A stretch of DNA of 64,000 nucleotides, from NCBI RefSeq assembly GCF_010500965.1, contig NZ_QVMI01000024.1, forward strand, positions 18,480 to 82,479, in the 5' to 3' direction. The stretch's first letter is position 1. Each line of letters begins with the position of its first letter. The notes under the pieces are model-generated. The model did not search any database, was not told the DNA's origin, and worked only from the letters and a program-made list of their open reading frames with translations. A program made the position numbers and the translations under genes. Of the stretch, positions 26,710-35,514 are shown in pieces. This DNA comes from Bacteroides sp. 51. GTDB taxonomy: Bacteria; Bacteroidota; Bacteroidia; Bacteroidales; Bacteroidaceae.

Positions 26710-27183
26710 TTACATATGGGAATGAACGATTTTCCAACTTCCATTCGCTTTTGAAAAAACAAGCGTCCATGCAAATCTGCCTGTTAGAGTACGACCATCT
26801 TCAAGCGCCATCGAATAGTTTCCCGATGCAGTAACCAACGCCGCATTATCTGCCAAGACGGTAATCTTTTTATTGACAACATGCATTTTCTGCGACTTGC
26901 AACCTCTTATTTTTTCTTTAAAATCGTTCATTACCTGATCAAAAGAGCGGAAGAAATGTCCATTGATAATGAATCCCGCTTTCAGACTATCGTCCACATT
27001 ATCTGCCAGTAGTTCTGAATCAAAACTCTCCGAGGCTTTGACACTATTTTCAAAAAGCGTTGCAATCTCGGAAGTAATCTTTTCGTTTTGTTCAGCAGTC
27101 AATTCCTGTGAATATGCATTTAAACTGATACAGAAAGATGTAATCAGGACCGAAAAGAAATAAGTTAAAGTATTCATAATCAT
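26710..27183 (-). CDS. Secreted NTF2-like (SnoaL/DUF4440-type) protein
   Basis: The 157-residue protein has a signal peptide ending in LNAYSQ; the ATG two codons later (27177) is an equally good start. The mature part has the cone-shaped NTF2-like pattern: an N-terminal helix (TAEQNEKITSEIATLFENSV), a middle helix and a C-terminal sheet ending GRFAWTLVFSKANGSWKIVHSHM, typical of DUF4440/SnoaL-like proteins. Such proteins have diverse small-molecule roles, so no reaction can be given. It starts 13 bp after the stop of the alpha/beta-hydrolase gene, hence one operon. Confidence 0.8.
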   Translation of the reverse strand: MIMNTLTYFFSVLITSFCISLNAYSQELTAEQNEKITSEIATLFENSVKASESFDSELLADNVDDSLKAGFIINGHFFRSFDQVMNDFKEKIRGCKSQKMHVVNKKITVLADNAALVTASGNYSMALEDGRTLTGRFAWTLVFSKANGSWKIVHSHM

Positions 27184-27196
27184 TGTTTTTATATTA

Positions 27197-28120
27197 TTAA
27201 ATTGCTTTTAAGAATTCGATTATCTTTTCGACTACTTCCGGGTGCTGCCTGATCAGTTCACTGCTATGTCCGTTTTCTACCAAATGCAATTCCGCATTAA
27301 TTTGCTTACCGGCCAGAAAATCATAAAACTCACTCACCTCTTGCAAGCCTACCAACCGGTCATTCCTGGCATGAATTATTAAAGTAGGCGGAAAATCGGC
27401 TCTTATATTATCAGTCAATGTATACTTCTTCAGTTTTTCGGGTTCTTCCGCAGGATCAAAGCCAAAAATCTCATACAGTGCCAACCGGTTCCTGCCTAAA
27501 AACCGCCATAAATCGATCCGGCTATCATAATTTCCATACGAAACCACAGAATCTTTGACGATGTCATACGGTCCGGGACGACTAAGCACTGCTAAATCTC
27601 CCATCTGCATATTTGCCGTTGAAAATCCCGTTGGCGATGAAATAGCAACGATAGCATCCGGCATAAAATCTGCGTTAAAAGCCGATGTAAGAGCTAAATA
27701 TCCTCCAGCCGATCCTCCAGCAGCTACAATCTTACCCGTATCCATGTTATATTTTTGTTCCCCGTTCAGCCTGATCCACTTTATAACATCGCTTACATCT
27801 GTTATTATTTCATCCAGTTTTGTTTCCGGCGCTAATCTATAATCGGCCGATACAACTGCATAGCCATTAGCAACAAACTTTTCCTTAAGAGGAGTCTCCA
27901 AACCCTGATCTCTGTTTCCAAAAATAAATCCTCCTCCATGAAAATAGATCAAAACCGGATGCTTCTCTCCAGAATTGGGCAAGAATACATTTGCCTTTAT
28001 CTCATGTCCCTTAACAGTTTTATAAACAAATTCCTGCTTTTTAAGCTGGACACTTTGGGAGAAAACGCATATATAAGGAATTAATAACAACCCAGTTAGT
28101 GATAATCGCTTTAATTTCAT
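27197..28120 (-). CDS. Secreted alpha/beta-hydrolase, carboxylesterase (HSL/BD-FAE type)
   Basis: The 307-residue protein begins with a signal peptide (ends VFSQS). The oxyanion motif HGGGF and the nucleophile motif GGSAGG are both present, with a late Asp in HARNDRL and a His in ENGHSSEL, completing the triad. This pattern belongs to the hormone-sensitive-lipase-like carboxylesterases that include acetyl-xylan and feruloyl esterases. It is the first gene of a two-gene operon with the NTF2-like protein. A role in removing acyl groups from plant glycans fits its position between two PULs but is an inference. Confidence 0.85.
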   Translation of the reverse strand: MKLKRLSLTGLLLIPYICVFSQSVQLKKQEFVYKTVKGHEIKANVFLPNSGEKHPVLIYFHGGGFIFGNRDQGLETPLKEKFVANGYAVVSADYRLAPETKLDEIITDVSDVIKWIRLNGEQKYNMDTGKIVAAGGSAGGYLALTSAFNADFMPDAIVAISSPTGFSTANMQMGDLAVLSRPGPYDIVKDSVVSYGNYDSRIDLWRFLGRNRLALYEIFGFDPAEEPEKLKKYTLTDNIRADFPPTLIIHARNDRLVGLQEVSEFYDFLAGKQINAELHLVENGHSSELIRQHPEVVEKIIEFLKAI

Positions 28121-28506
28121 ATTGTCGATAGTTTAATTTGGAATTATTGTATTTTCTGACATTGATAAAAGACAAAGATAGAGAAAGAAAGCCTTTTGAG
28201 GTTATACAAATGAAGAGAAAAGCATCACTTTTTACGGTTTTATATCCCATCGCAAGAGCGTACCCATCTTTTCTGCATCTGTTATTCATTGATGAAGAAA
28301 AAGATGGTTAACTTAAAATGTCCGCTAATACAAAGAACTGTTCAAAACGGCGGATTTATTAACCTATATAAGAAACCCTATAAATGTTTAGGGAAATTCC
28401 GCGATTGGAGGATTTACATTCTTTTACTTTTATAAAAATTAATTTATTAAGTTAAAACAACCAAGCGAACTATTCTTTTAATATTAATTTAAACCATTAA
28501 TCTGTT
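28121..28506. other. Divergent intergenic region between esterase operon and OMP gene
   Basis: The minus-strand promoter of the esterase operon is at 28180-28173. For the plus-strand barrel gene no TAnnTTTG match was found; the last ~100 bp are AT-rich and contain a weak hairpin CCCTA/TAGGG near 28375-28395. Nothing else is recognisable. Confidence 0.5.
28173..28180 (-). promoter_or_regulatory. Predicted -7 box for the esterase operon
   Basis: The minus strand reads TATCTTTG 53 bp upstream of the ATG. The -33 region is not clear. Confidence 0.45.
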
Positions 28507-29064
28507 ATGAAAAGAAGTTTATTATTGATTACACTTGCAATGATTGCAACTGTTTCTTTTGCGCAACTTACCTGGAATGTAAAAGGAGGGATGACTGTTA
28601 GTAACTACTGGGGCGACGACCCTGATACCGATGCAAAGATAGGCTACAGAATCGGCGGTGGACTTGAATATGCATTCACCGATATATTCTCCCTCCAACC
28701 GTCGTTATTTATTGCCTCTAAAGGAGCTAAGGCCGATGGCCTGAAAATTAATCAGGTTTATCTGGAAGCACCTGTACTGGGCGCTGCCCGATTCAGATTC
28801 CAGAATGATATGGCAATTGTAGTTGCAGCTGGTGGCTACATGGCATATGGTATAGGAGGAAAAACAAAATGGGGCGAAAATAGTGAAAACACATTTGGAG
28901 ATGGTGGCCTGGATCGCTTCGATCTGGGACTAGCTAGTGGCGTTACATTGGAGTTTGGTAAGTTCAATGTAGGCATGGATGGACAGATGGGGCTGATAGA
29001 ACCAATAGATGGGATGGATGCCAGGAATTTAAGCATGACAATAGCAGTTGGATATAGATTCTAA
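28507..29064 (+). CDS. Outer-membrane beta-barrel protein (porin/PorT-like)
   Basis: The 185-residue product has a signal peptide (ends VSFAQ). The mature part alternates hydrophobic and polar residues in strands (LTWNVKGGMTVSNYWG, GYRIGGGLEYAFTDIFSLQPSLF) and ends in NLSMTIAVGYRF, a terminal Phe typical of outer-membrane barrels. About eight strands would fit the length. These barrels (PF13568/PF13505-like) are abundant in Bacteroidetes and mostly uncharacterised. It is a single gene with its own terminator, pointing against the PUL-2 operon. Confidence 0.85.
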   Translation: MKRSLLLITLAMIATVSFAQLTWNVKGGMTVSNYWGDDPDTDAKIGYRIGGGLEYAFTDIFSLQPSLFIASKGAKADGLKINQVYLEAPVLGAARFRFQNDMAIVVAAGGYMAYGIGGKTKWGENSENTFGDGGLDRFDLGLASGVTLEFGKFNVGMDGQMGLIEPIDGMDARNLSMTIAVGYRF

Positions 29065-29069
29065 CTGTA

Positions 29070-29103
29070 AGGCAGTGGCACCTTGCCACTGCCTCACTTT
29101 TAC
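29070..29103 (+). terminator. Terminator hairpin after the OMP gene
   Basis: Positions 29070-29080 and 29084-29094 form an 11-bp perfect stem with a 3-base loop, followed by CACTTTTA. It lies between convergent genes and could also serve the PUL-2 operon that ends at 29116. Confidence 0.75.
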
Positions 29104-29115
29104 CTATAAAGAACC

Positions 29116-30426
29116 TCACAGCGGCGCGTTGCCGCCAATCTTATCATACTGATCATCCGCCGAGATCTCGGAATACCGCTTAGCCTTCGCCATTTCAATC
29201 AGTGCACGAAGTACGGGCCCCTCTCCCATCGGTGCATTCTCCTGAGTGGGGCGGTTATAATAGAAAGTCAGCGATGGCATGATTCCTGTACCCACGCAAA
29301 TGGCCGTTACATCACCCTCATCCATCATTTTAGTCATCATGCCTTTTAAACCTTGTTCGGCAGCGTAGATATAATCCTTATTGATCCATCCCATACGAAC
29401 ACCACGGGCAATGGCAAATACGAACATGGAGGTACCGGTTATTTCTTCGTAAGAATCCGTTTTATCCAACACCTGATACCACAAACCGTTCTTTCCCTGA
29501 TATTGAAGAATACCAATCACCTGGCGGTTAAAGTTCTCAATCAATGCAGCCTTTTTAGGATGATTCTCGGGAAGCATCGTTAGCAGATCTGCTTGCGCCA
29601 TCAACATCCAGCCGTTTGCTCTCGACCAATGTGCCACGCCATGTTCCTTATTATCGGTATGGTAACAGTGGTAGTAAATCTCCTTTTCGGGATGCCAAAG
29701 GTACTTATGGTAGTTTAATACCTGATTAGCAGCATCGTCGAAGTACTTCACATCGCCCGTCATCTTACCCATGCGGCAAAGGAAAGACACGCCCATGAAG
29801 AGGTCATCGGCCCAAATCGTATTTTCGTGCGGCCAGATACGGGCAATGGTACCATCTTCCAAACGAGGTTCGGCATGCATGAGGTGTTCTTCGGTAGTAC
29901 GGATATAATTCAAAAACGCATTATGGGGCCTACGCATTTGCAAATCAATCAGACTGGCTCCCATCGGACCGTTATCGTCCAGACGTTTATTGCGGAAAAT
30001 CATGTGCCAGGTTAGCTTACGGATACCCCGCCAACCGCCTTCCTTAAAAGCCTCGTTGTATTGTTTCTCGAAATAACCCAGGTTATCTTTATCGAAGATG
30101 AAGTACATGTTGTTCCAGACATAATCTTCATACTTCTTATTTTTCTCCAGATCGGCCAGCTCAAGCAACGCCATGTGCAATACACCATTCGTATAATGCC
30201 AGTCGTTGTATTCATTAGTCGCCTTCATTGTTTTAACCACAGGCACCCCCTTGAGGGAAGTATAAATCTGCCCTGTCTCCGTATCCGTAAACGTATAAGG
30301 AGTTTCGGAAATGATACGATCGGCAATAGTAGTTGCCAGTTTCTCAGGCTTTTCGGTAGCCTGTGCAAAGAGTTGTCCCGTATAGAATAACAGAATTGCT
30401 AATGTGGATAGTGATTTCAATGACAT
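29116..30426 (-). CDS. GH105 unsaturated rhamnogalacturonyl hydrolase-like protein (436 aa)
   Basis: After a signal peptide (ends LFAQA) the protein is one (alpha/alpha)6 barrel of the GH88/GH105 type. Diagnostic stretches are DDNGPMGASLIDL, IWADDLFMGVSFLCRMGK with the catalytic Asp, and HGVAHWSRANGWMLMAQADLL. The family hydrates the double bond of unsaturated galacturonyl residues left by pectate or rhamnogalacturonan lyases. It is last in the PUL-2 operon, one base after the GH28 gene. The second GH105 in this operon differs strongly, so the two probably take different oligosaccharides. The product is predicted to be periplasmic. Confidence 0.88.
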   Translation of the reverse strand: MSLKSLSTLAILLFYTGQLFAQATEKPEKLATTIADRIISETPYTFTDTETGQIYTSLKGVPVVKTMKATNEYNDWHYTNGVLHMALLELADLEKNKKYEDYVWNNMYFIFDKDNLGYFEKQYNEAFKEGGWRGIRKLTWHMIFRNKRLDDNGPMGASLIDLQMRRPHNAFLNYIRTTEEHLMHAEPRLEDGTIARIWPHENTIWADDLFMGVSFLCRMGKMTGDVKYFDDAANQVLNYHKYLWHPEKEIYYHCYHTDNKEHGVAHWSRANGWMLMAQADLLTMLPENHPKKAALIENFNRQVIGILQYQGKNGLWYQVLDKTDSYEEITGTSMFVFAIARGVRMGWINKDYIYAAEQGLKGMMTKMMDEGDVTAICVGTGIMPSLTFYYNRPTQENAPMGEGPVLRALIEMAKAKRYSEISADDQYDKIGGNAPL

Positions 30427-30427
30427 A

Positions 30428-32113
30428 TTAGTTTTTGATTTGTATAGTTGCTTGATTCGTTTCTTTACCCAGTTTAACTTTCATATTATCGTAGCCAGAT
30501 GTAATATCTACATGCTCCGTTTTACTTCCGGCAATCGTGAAAATAGTTTCAAGGCTGCTATCTGTTTCAAACCCATCGACGGTTACATGCTGCACATTAC
30601 CTAAGAATAAAGCAGGACCTTGTTCGGGATAGATTTGGATATTCTTCAATGTAATGTTTGTCGACTCCATAAGTTCTGCACCAATCTTCGAATGCACCAC
30701 AAAGTTCTCTATATTGATATTATCAATGTTATGTTCGGGAAGTCCATAGAAGAACATAGCTTTACGTGCATGGCTACAAGTGATATTTTTAATATAGATA
30801 TCTTTAAAGGTCGGCGTGGTTTCATCCACAGGCACCAAATCTTCGGGTTGCTCTATGGTATCGCCATCTTCCAATGATTCAGTAGCCGATTTTCCGCCAT
30901 AATACAGATTGAATGAAACTGGTTCCGTTGCAATATCAAACATACTGATATCAGAAATGTAGATATTCTCTACCACACCACCGCGACCTCTGCGGCTTTT
31001 GAAACGAAGGCCGACATCGGTGCCAAGAAACTGGCTGTTAGAAACCTTGATGTTTCTGACTCCACTAGACATTTCACTTCCTACCACAAAACCACCATGA
31101 CCTTTAAACACCGTACAGTTATCTACAATCAGGTTCTCGCAAGGAAAATTCCGCTTACGACCGTCCTCATCTTTACCGGACTTGATACAAATACCGTCAT
31201 CGCCCACATCGAATGTACTGTTAACTACAATCGTATTCTTACAAGACTCAAGGTCCAGCCCGTCTCCGTTCTGTGCATACGACGGATTGCGCACCTGCAC
31301 ACCATCTATAATCAGGTTCTCGCACATTAGCGGATGAAGATTCCACGCTGCGGAGTTCTGGAAGATAACCCCCTCCAGATATATGCCTTTACATTCAATC
31401 AAACTTAATAGTACGGGACGAAGAAAATCTCTCAATGTATAGAACTCTTCCACAGTTTTCAGATGGCGGGGAACATTCATATCGCTGACAGCATCGCCTG
31501 TTACATACTGCTGGGAAGGCATCCAGTAATCATCGCGTTTAAACGCTCCTCCCCGGGCAAGGGTTGCTTTCCAAACATCTTCCGGTGCTTTCTGTTTCTT
31601 TAATGGGCGCCAATAATGCCCGTTTCCGTCGATAGCACCACTACCTGTAATCGCTATATTTTCCAGGTTGCGCCCGGAAATAGGCGACTGGCAACGGTAA
31701 GTATCCAACCCCTCAAAAGATGTTTCGACTATCGGATACAGGTCTTTATCGGGTGAAAAGAGAATAATCGCCCTATCTTCAAGGTGCAGATTGATATTGC
31801 TTTTTAATACAATAGGTCCGGTAAACCATACGCCCGAAGGAATAACCAATCGCCCACCTCCCGCTGCGGAGAGATGATCTATCGCCTTGGCAAAAGCCTC
31901 GGTATTCAGGTTAATCCCATTGCCTACCCCCCCGAAGTCGGTGATATTTATTTCCTTTTCCGGGAAAGAAGGTGGAGAAAGTAAAGGCATCTCAAAAGGT
32001 AAATCTTTATACAAGTATGCGTATTTATTTCCCCCACCAGCCTGACTACAAGATGTCACACCGACAGTCAGTGCACACATTACCCCTACAAACAAAATCA
32101 ATCTTTTTACCAT
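30428..32113 (-). CDS. GH28 polygalacturonase-family lipoprotein
   Basis: I use the ATG at 32113, 12 codons into the open frame, because it opens a lipoprotein signal ending in VTSCSQAGG; the result has 561 residues. The right-handed beta-helix carries the GH28 catalytic set: GDGLD (N/D-x-D type), GDDGICIKSG (DD pair), KGHGGFVVGSEMSSG (G-H-G) and LRFKSRRGRGG (RxK). A conserved Bacteroides-type N-terminal segment ITDFGGVGNGINLNTEAF is present. The family hydrolyses alpha-1,4-galacturonosyl or rhamnogalacturonan links. It starts 14 bp after the GH105 stop, inside the PUL-2 operon. Confidence 0.92.
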   Translation of the reverse strand: MVKRLILFVGVMCALTVGVTSCSQAGGGNKYAYLYKDLPFEMPLLSPPSFPEKEINITDFGGVGNGINLNTEAFAKAIDHLSAAGGGRLVIPSGVWFTGPIVLKSNINLHLEDRAIILFSPDKDLYPIVETSFEGLDTYRCQSPISGRNLENIAITGSGAIDGNGHYWRPLKKQKAPEDVWKATLARGGAFKRDDYWMPSQQYVTGDAVSDMNVPRHLKTVEEFYTLRDFLRPVLLSLIECKGIYLEGVIFQNSAAWNLHPLMCENLIIDGVQVRNPSYAQNGDGLDLESCKNTIVVNSTFDVGDDGICIKSGKDEDGRKRNFPCENLIVDNCTVFKGHGGFVVGSEMSSGVRNIKVSNSQFLGTDVGLRFKSRRGRGGVVENIYISDISMFDIATEPVSFNLYYGGKSATESLEDGDTIEQPEDLVPVDETTPTFKDIYIKNITCSHARKAMFFYGLPEHNIDNINIENFVVHSKIGAELMESTNITLKNIQIYPEQGPALFLGNVQHVTVDGFETDSSLETIFTIAGSKTEHVDITSGYDNMKVKLGKETNQATIQIKN

Positions 32114-32127
32114 ATATTCAGTTTCTT

Positions 32128-33282
32128 CTATTTCTTCAATTCCAAACATCCCATAATGAAAGGTCCTGTAGCCTTAGAATCATTATCACGGATACGTTCG
32201 TTTACATAATATTCAAAACTACCGTCACGATACGGATTACCCCCCAATCCGCCTACTGCACAACATTTTGTTAATGTAAGTGTTCCATCATCGTTCTTCA
32301 CGATAAGGGTATTCATTAACCCATCGTATGTCTTTGCGGCTATCTTTCTATATTTCTTATCAATATATCCTTTGTTGACAGCCTTAGCATAAGAATACAT
32401 AAACATGGACGAAACGGAGGCTTCCAGATAGTTTCCGGCTCTATCTCCCTTATCCAATACCTGATACCACAAACCTGTCTTATCCTGATACTTAGGCAGT
32501 GTATCGGCAAGTCCTTGTATCATCTTAATTAACTCACCACGTTGCGGATGGTCTTGCGGAATGAAATCAAGCACATCGACCAATGCCATAAACCACCACC
32601 CGATGCTACGTCCCCAGAAGTTGGGTGAGTGTCCGGTTTCTTTGTTAGCCCAGCGTTGTTTCTTGCTTTCATCCCAGGCATGATAGTACAATCCTGTTTT
32701 ATCATCATAGGTCCGGCGGGCACAGATCAGGAATTGATTAACCACATCGTCTATCCATTGTGGTTGATTGAAGGTAACAGCATATTCGGCCAGGAATGGC
32801 GAACCCATGTATAATCCATCTAACCAGATTTGATGTTGATAGATTAGTTTATGCCAGAAAGCGCCTTCCAGAGTACGAGGGTGCATTTTCATCTGCGCAA
32901 CAAGTCTTTCAATAGCGAGTTTATACTTCTCTTTTCCGGTTTGGCGATATACTTCGAACAGGATTTTTCCCGGATTGATGTAATCAATGTTATAGGTTTC
33001 TACTTTATACAGATGGATTTCTCCATTATCATTAATGATCGTATCTGCCCACTCAATGACATAATCGAGGTATTTACGGTCTTTGGTTTCTTTCCATACT
33101 TCAAGCATGGCCTGGCAGCCCACTCCCTGGGCATAACCAAAGTATAATCGCTTACCATGGTCCAACTGCCATGCCTGCGGGAAACGTTTCATTTCCGATT
33201 CGGCAAACAGGATACCTGTTTTTTGGGCAGATATGGTTTGTATGAATAAAAAAGATAAAAGTACTAGTGTTATTTTTTTCAT
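32128..33282 (-). CDS. GH105 unsaturated rhamnogalacturonyl hydrolase (384 aa)
   Basis: The signal peptide ends in TISAQ. The mature protein matches the YteR-type GH105 fold: YFGYAQGVGCQAMLEVW, HQIWLDGLYMGSPFLAEYA with the catalytic Asp, NFWGRSIGWWFMALVDVLDF and KTGLWYQVLDKGDRAGNYLEAS. This group acts on unsaturated galacturonyl-rhamnose from rhamnogalacturonan I. It lies in the PUL-2 operon between GH28 and the unassigned hydrolase, from which a 75-bp gap separates it. Periplasmic location is expected. Confidence 0.92.
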   Translation of the reverse strand: MKKITLVLLSFLFIQTISAQKTGILFAESEMKRFPQAWQLDHGKRLYFGYAQGVGCQAMLEVWKETKDRKYLDYVIEWADTIINDNGEIHLYKVETYNIDYINPGKILFEVYRQTGKEKYKLAIERLVAQMKMHPRTLEGAFWHKLIYQHQIWLDGLYMGSPFLAEYAVTFNQPQWIDDVVNQFLICARRTYDDKTGLYYHAWDESKKQRWANKETGHSPNFWGRSIGWWFMALVDVLDFIPQDHPQRGELIKMIQGLADTLPKYQDKTGLWYQVLDKGDRAGNYLEASVSSMFMYSYAKAVNKGYIDKKYRKIAAKTYDGLMNTLIVKNDDGTLTLTKCCAVGGLGGNPYRDGSFEYYVNERIRDNDSKATGPFIMGCLELKK

Positions 33283-33357
33283 TGTATTAAGTTCTTTTTG
33301 TTCTTTTGATTTCCTTCTATATTATCCGCAGGAAACCTGGGTGCCCCGCCTCGGGGC

Positions 33358-35502
33358 TTAAGGCATGGGTTGCAAATCTTCCCAAACCACATTCCATTTA
33401 CCATCTTTAGGGAAGCCCGGGGTTTTCACCTCGTTGCCATCCCAACCGGCACACATCATAGCGGCAGCGGTTAATAACCCACCATTGCCCGGTAGATATA
33501 CACGCAGGCGGGAATCCTGATAGTTATGACCGTTTACCAGATAAGTGTTGGTACGTTTATCCATTAATAAAGCGCCAACTGCTTTTTCCGGTTCCCCCAG
33601 ACGTGCAGCACTCATAGCAGTCATCGGATAATCCCATCCCCAGGTTTTTCCCCAATTCCAGTTATCCCAGATCCAGTTCAGTGTATTCTTCATATAGTCC
33701 GGACGAACAAGTTTACATTCGGGCAGGATACCTAAAGCTCCCAATACAGCCGGATGATCCGAAGTAAAGCGGATATCTTTGTATGTATCTGTTGCATCTT
33801 CGGATGCCAGGTATAAACCATCTAAATAGGTTAATGGAGATAGTTTATCAATCAGTTCATCCCATTGTGGTTTACGTTTTTGCCCCGCACGCTCTCTCCA
33901 TTGTTGTGCAACAGACATGGCATAGTGCCAGTAAGAAAGTTCAAACGGAGGATTAATGGTTTCCGATGCCCTGAGTGTTTCCTGTGCAGGGATGATTCCT
34001 TTCAGTACATAACGTCCTTCCAGTTCGTCATACGTAGCAAATGACGCCATAAACTCAGCGGTTTCATTTACCAGGAAGCTATATTTCTCCAGGACTTCAT
34101 TGGATGGATTGTTTCTGTAAATCAATTCGGCCATATAAATGAAGTGCGGTTGTTGCCAGATGAGGAATGAACCCACTTTAGAAGGAGCTTCCGTACCGGA
34201 AGGATCAGTCATTTTCATCCAACGCGCACCCTTGAATCCTTGGCGTTCGGCGATAGATTTAGCGATAGGATAAGCCTGAGCATACCAATCCATGCTTCTT
34301 TCCAGTAAATCGGCACGGTTCCACAGCGCGAAATGTACCGCATGCCACCAATGCATTTCCAGGTGGAATTTGCCAAACCAACTGTTATACGTCAATCCGG
34401 TTTCTTGCGGAGGATACATTCCAGCCGACTGGATAGCCATCAGGTATTGCGAAAGAATAATTCTGCGTTCCAGTTCACTTGCACGCTCATCGGTACATTT
34501 GGAGAAGTCAATTGCACCCCCTCTTTTCCAGAATGCCTGCCAGTACTCAGACGAAGCAGTGAATGTCTCTGTTGCTACGTTTACATCTTCAGCAGGGTTT
34601 TTATCTGTAAAATCACAGGTTAACTGGAAATCATCGCTTTCAGGAGCAATCACAAAGTAGTGAGGAGCTTTCTCTGTGACCGAGGCTTTTCCCTGATAAT
34701 TTACAGTTACATAATATACAGTATCATCTAGTGTTCTTTTGAAGATTACAATAGCCTCATCCTGAGATACGATTTCCGTTTTATGCTTTTGTGGAGAGTT
34801 CCAATCTGTTGCATCATCCGCATGGCCACCTGTTGGATAAGGGAATCGCAGATTAACTTTCATTGTACCTTTTCCGATCAGCGGAGAGTTTAACGCCACA
34901 GCCAATCTGTCTCTACCCGGATGAACTGCCGTTTTCACGCTAGCAGAATCCGATCCGATCATAAACCGGCTATTGATCACACCATCCCAAAGATGTAGTT
35001 CCTGATTGATTCCGGTGATTTGATCGGCTTTTACTGTTTCGCCATTCTCATTAATTAGTTCCAATCCTACATATCCCAGATGCAGGCGATGTGGATTAAC
35101 ACGGAAATAGTTAGCCGCATCCTGCTGTCTGCCCGGCTCATTAAACTGAACAGCGTAAGGTTCATCCCATCCTCTGAAATTATAATTCTTCAATGTTTCT
35201 TCGGGCGTGTATTTCTGCGTATTCGGATAGCTATGCCAGCCCCATTGCGACTGTGTACCCAACGGAACACCTGCCGAATACAATTCAGGGAAAGTCTGCA
35301 AGCCGGTAGCATCTACTGTCACAGCGAAATTTCCATTTCCTACCGACAGGGATGATAATTCTTCAAACTCCGTTACTTTAGGATCATTCCTGTCCACAAG
35401 TGCAAAACGGTCGATCTTTTCCGGTTGGCTATCACCACAGGAAAACAACAATGCGGCGAAAGCGCCCAACGTTAGTTTCTTTATCGCAACGTAACTCTTC
35501 AT
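33358..35502 (-). CDS. Unassigned glycoside-hydrolase-like lipoprotein, (alpha/alpha)6-barrel type
   Basis: The 714-residue product is a lipoprotein (signal ends LLFSCGDS). Residues ~30-300 look like an N-terminal beta-sandwich (LSVGNGNFAVTVDATGLQTFPELY); residues ~330-690 are helical with PPQETGLTYNSWFGKFHLEMHWWHAVHFALWNRA, GARWMKMTDPSG and WDYPMTAMSAARLGEP. This two-part order recalls GH65, GH95 and GH142 enzymes, and the segment FHLEMHWWH resembles their substrate-binding region, but I cannot assign a family or name catalytic residues with confidence. Its place in a pectin locus suggests a role on side chains of rhamnogalacturonan. Confidence 0.7.
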   Translation of the reverse strand: MKSYVAIKKLTLGAFAALLFSCGDSQPEKIDRFALVDRNDPKVTEFEELSSLSVGNGNFAVTVDATGLQTFPELYSAGVPLGTQSQWGWHSYPNTQKYTPEETLKNYNFRGWDEPYAVQFNEPGRQQDAANYFRVNPHRLHLGYVGLELINENGETVKADQITGINQELHLWDGVINSRFMIGSDSASVKTAVHPGRDRLAVALNSPLIGKGTMKVNLRFPYPTGGHADDATDWNSPQKHKTEIVSQDEAIVIFKRTLDDTVYYVTVNYQGKASVTEKAPHYFVIAPESDDFQLTCDFTDKNPAEDVNVATETFTASSEYWQAFWKRGGAIDFSKCTDERASELERRIILSQYLMAIQSAGMYPPQETGLTYNSWFGKFHLEMHWWHAVHFALWNRADLLERSMDWYAQAYPIAKSIAERQGFKGARWMKMTDPSGTEAPSKVGSFLIWQQPHFIYMAELIYRNNPSNEVLEKYSFLVNETAEFMASFATYDELEGRYVLKGIIPAQETLRASETINPPFELSYWHYAMSVAQQWRERAGQKRKPQWDELIDKLSPLTYLDGLYLASEDATDTYKDIRFTSDHPAVLGALGILPECKLVRPDYMKNTLNWIWDNWNWGKTWGWDYPMTAMSAARLGEPEKAVGALLMDKRTNTYLVNGHNYQDSRLRVYLPGNGGLLTAAAMMCAGWDGNEVKTPGFPKDGKWNVVWEDLQPMP

Positions 35503-35514
35503 TGAAATCTATAT

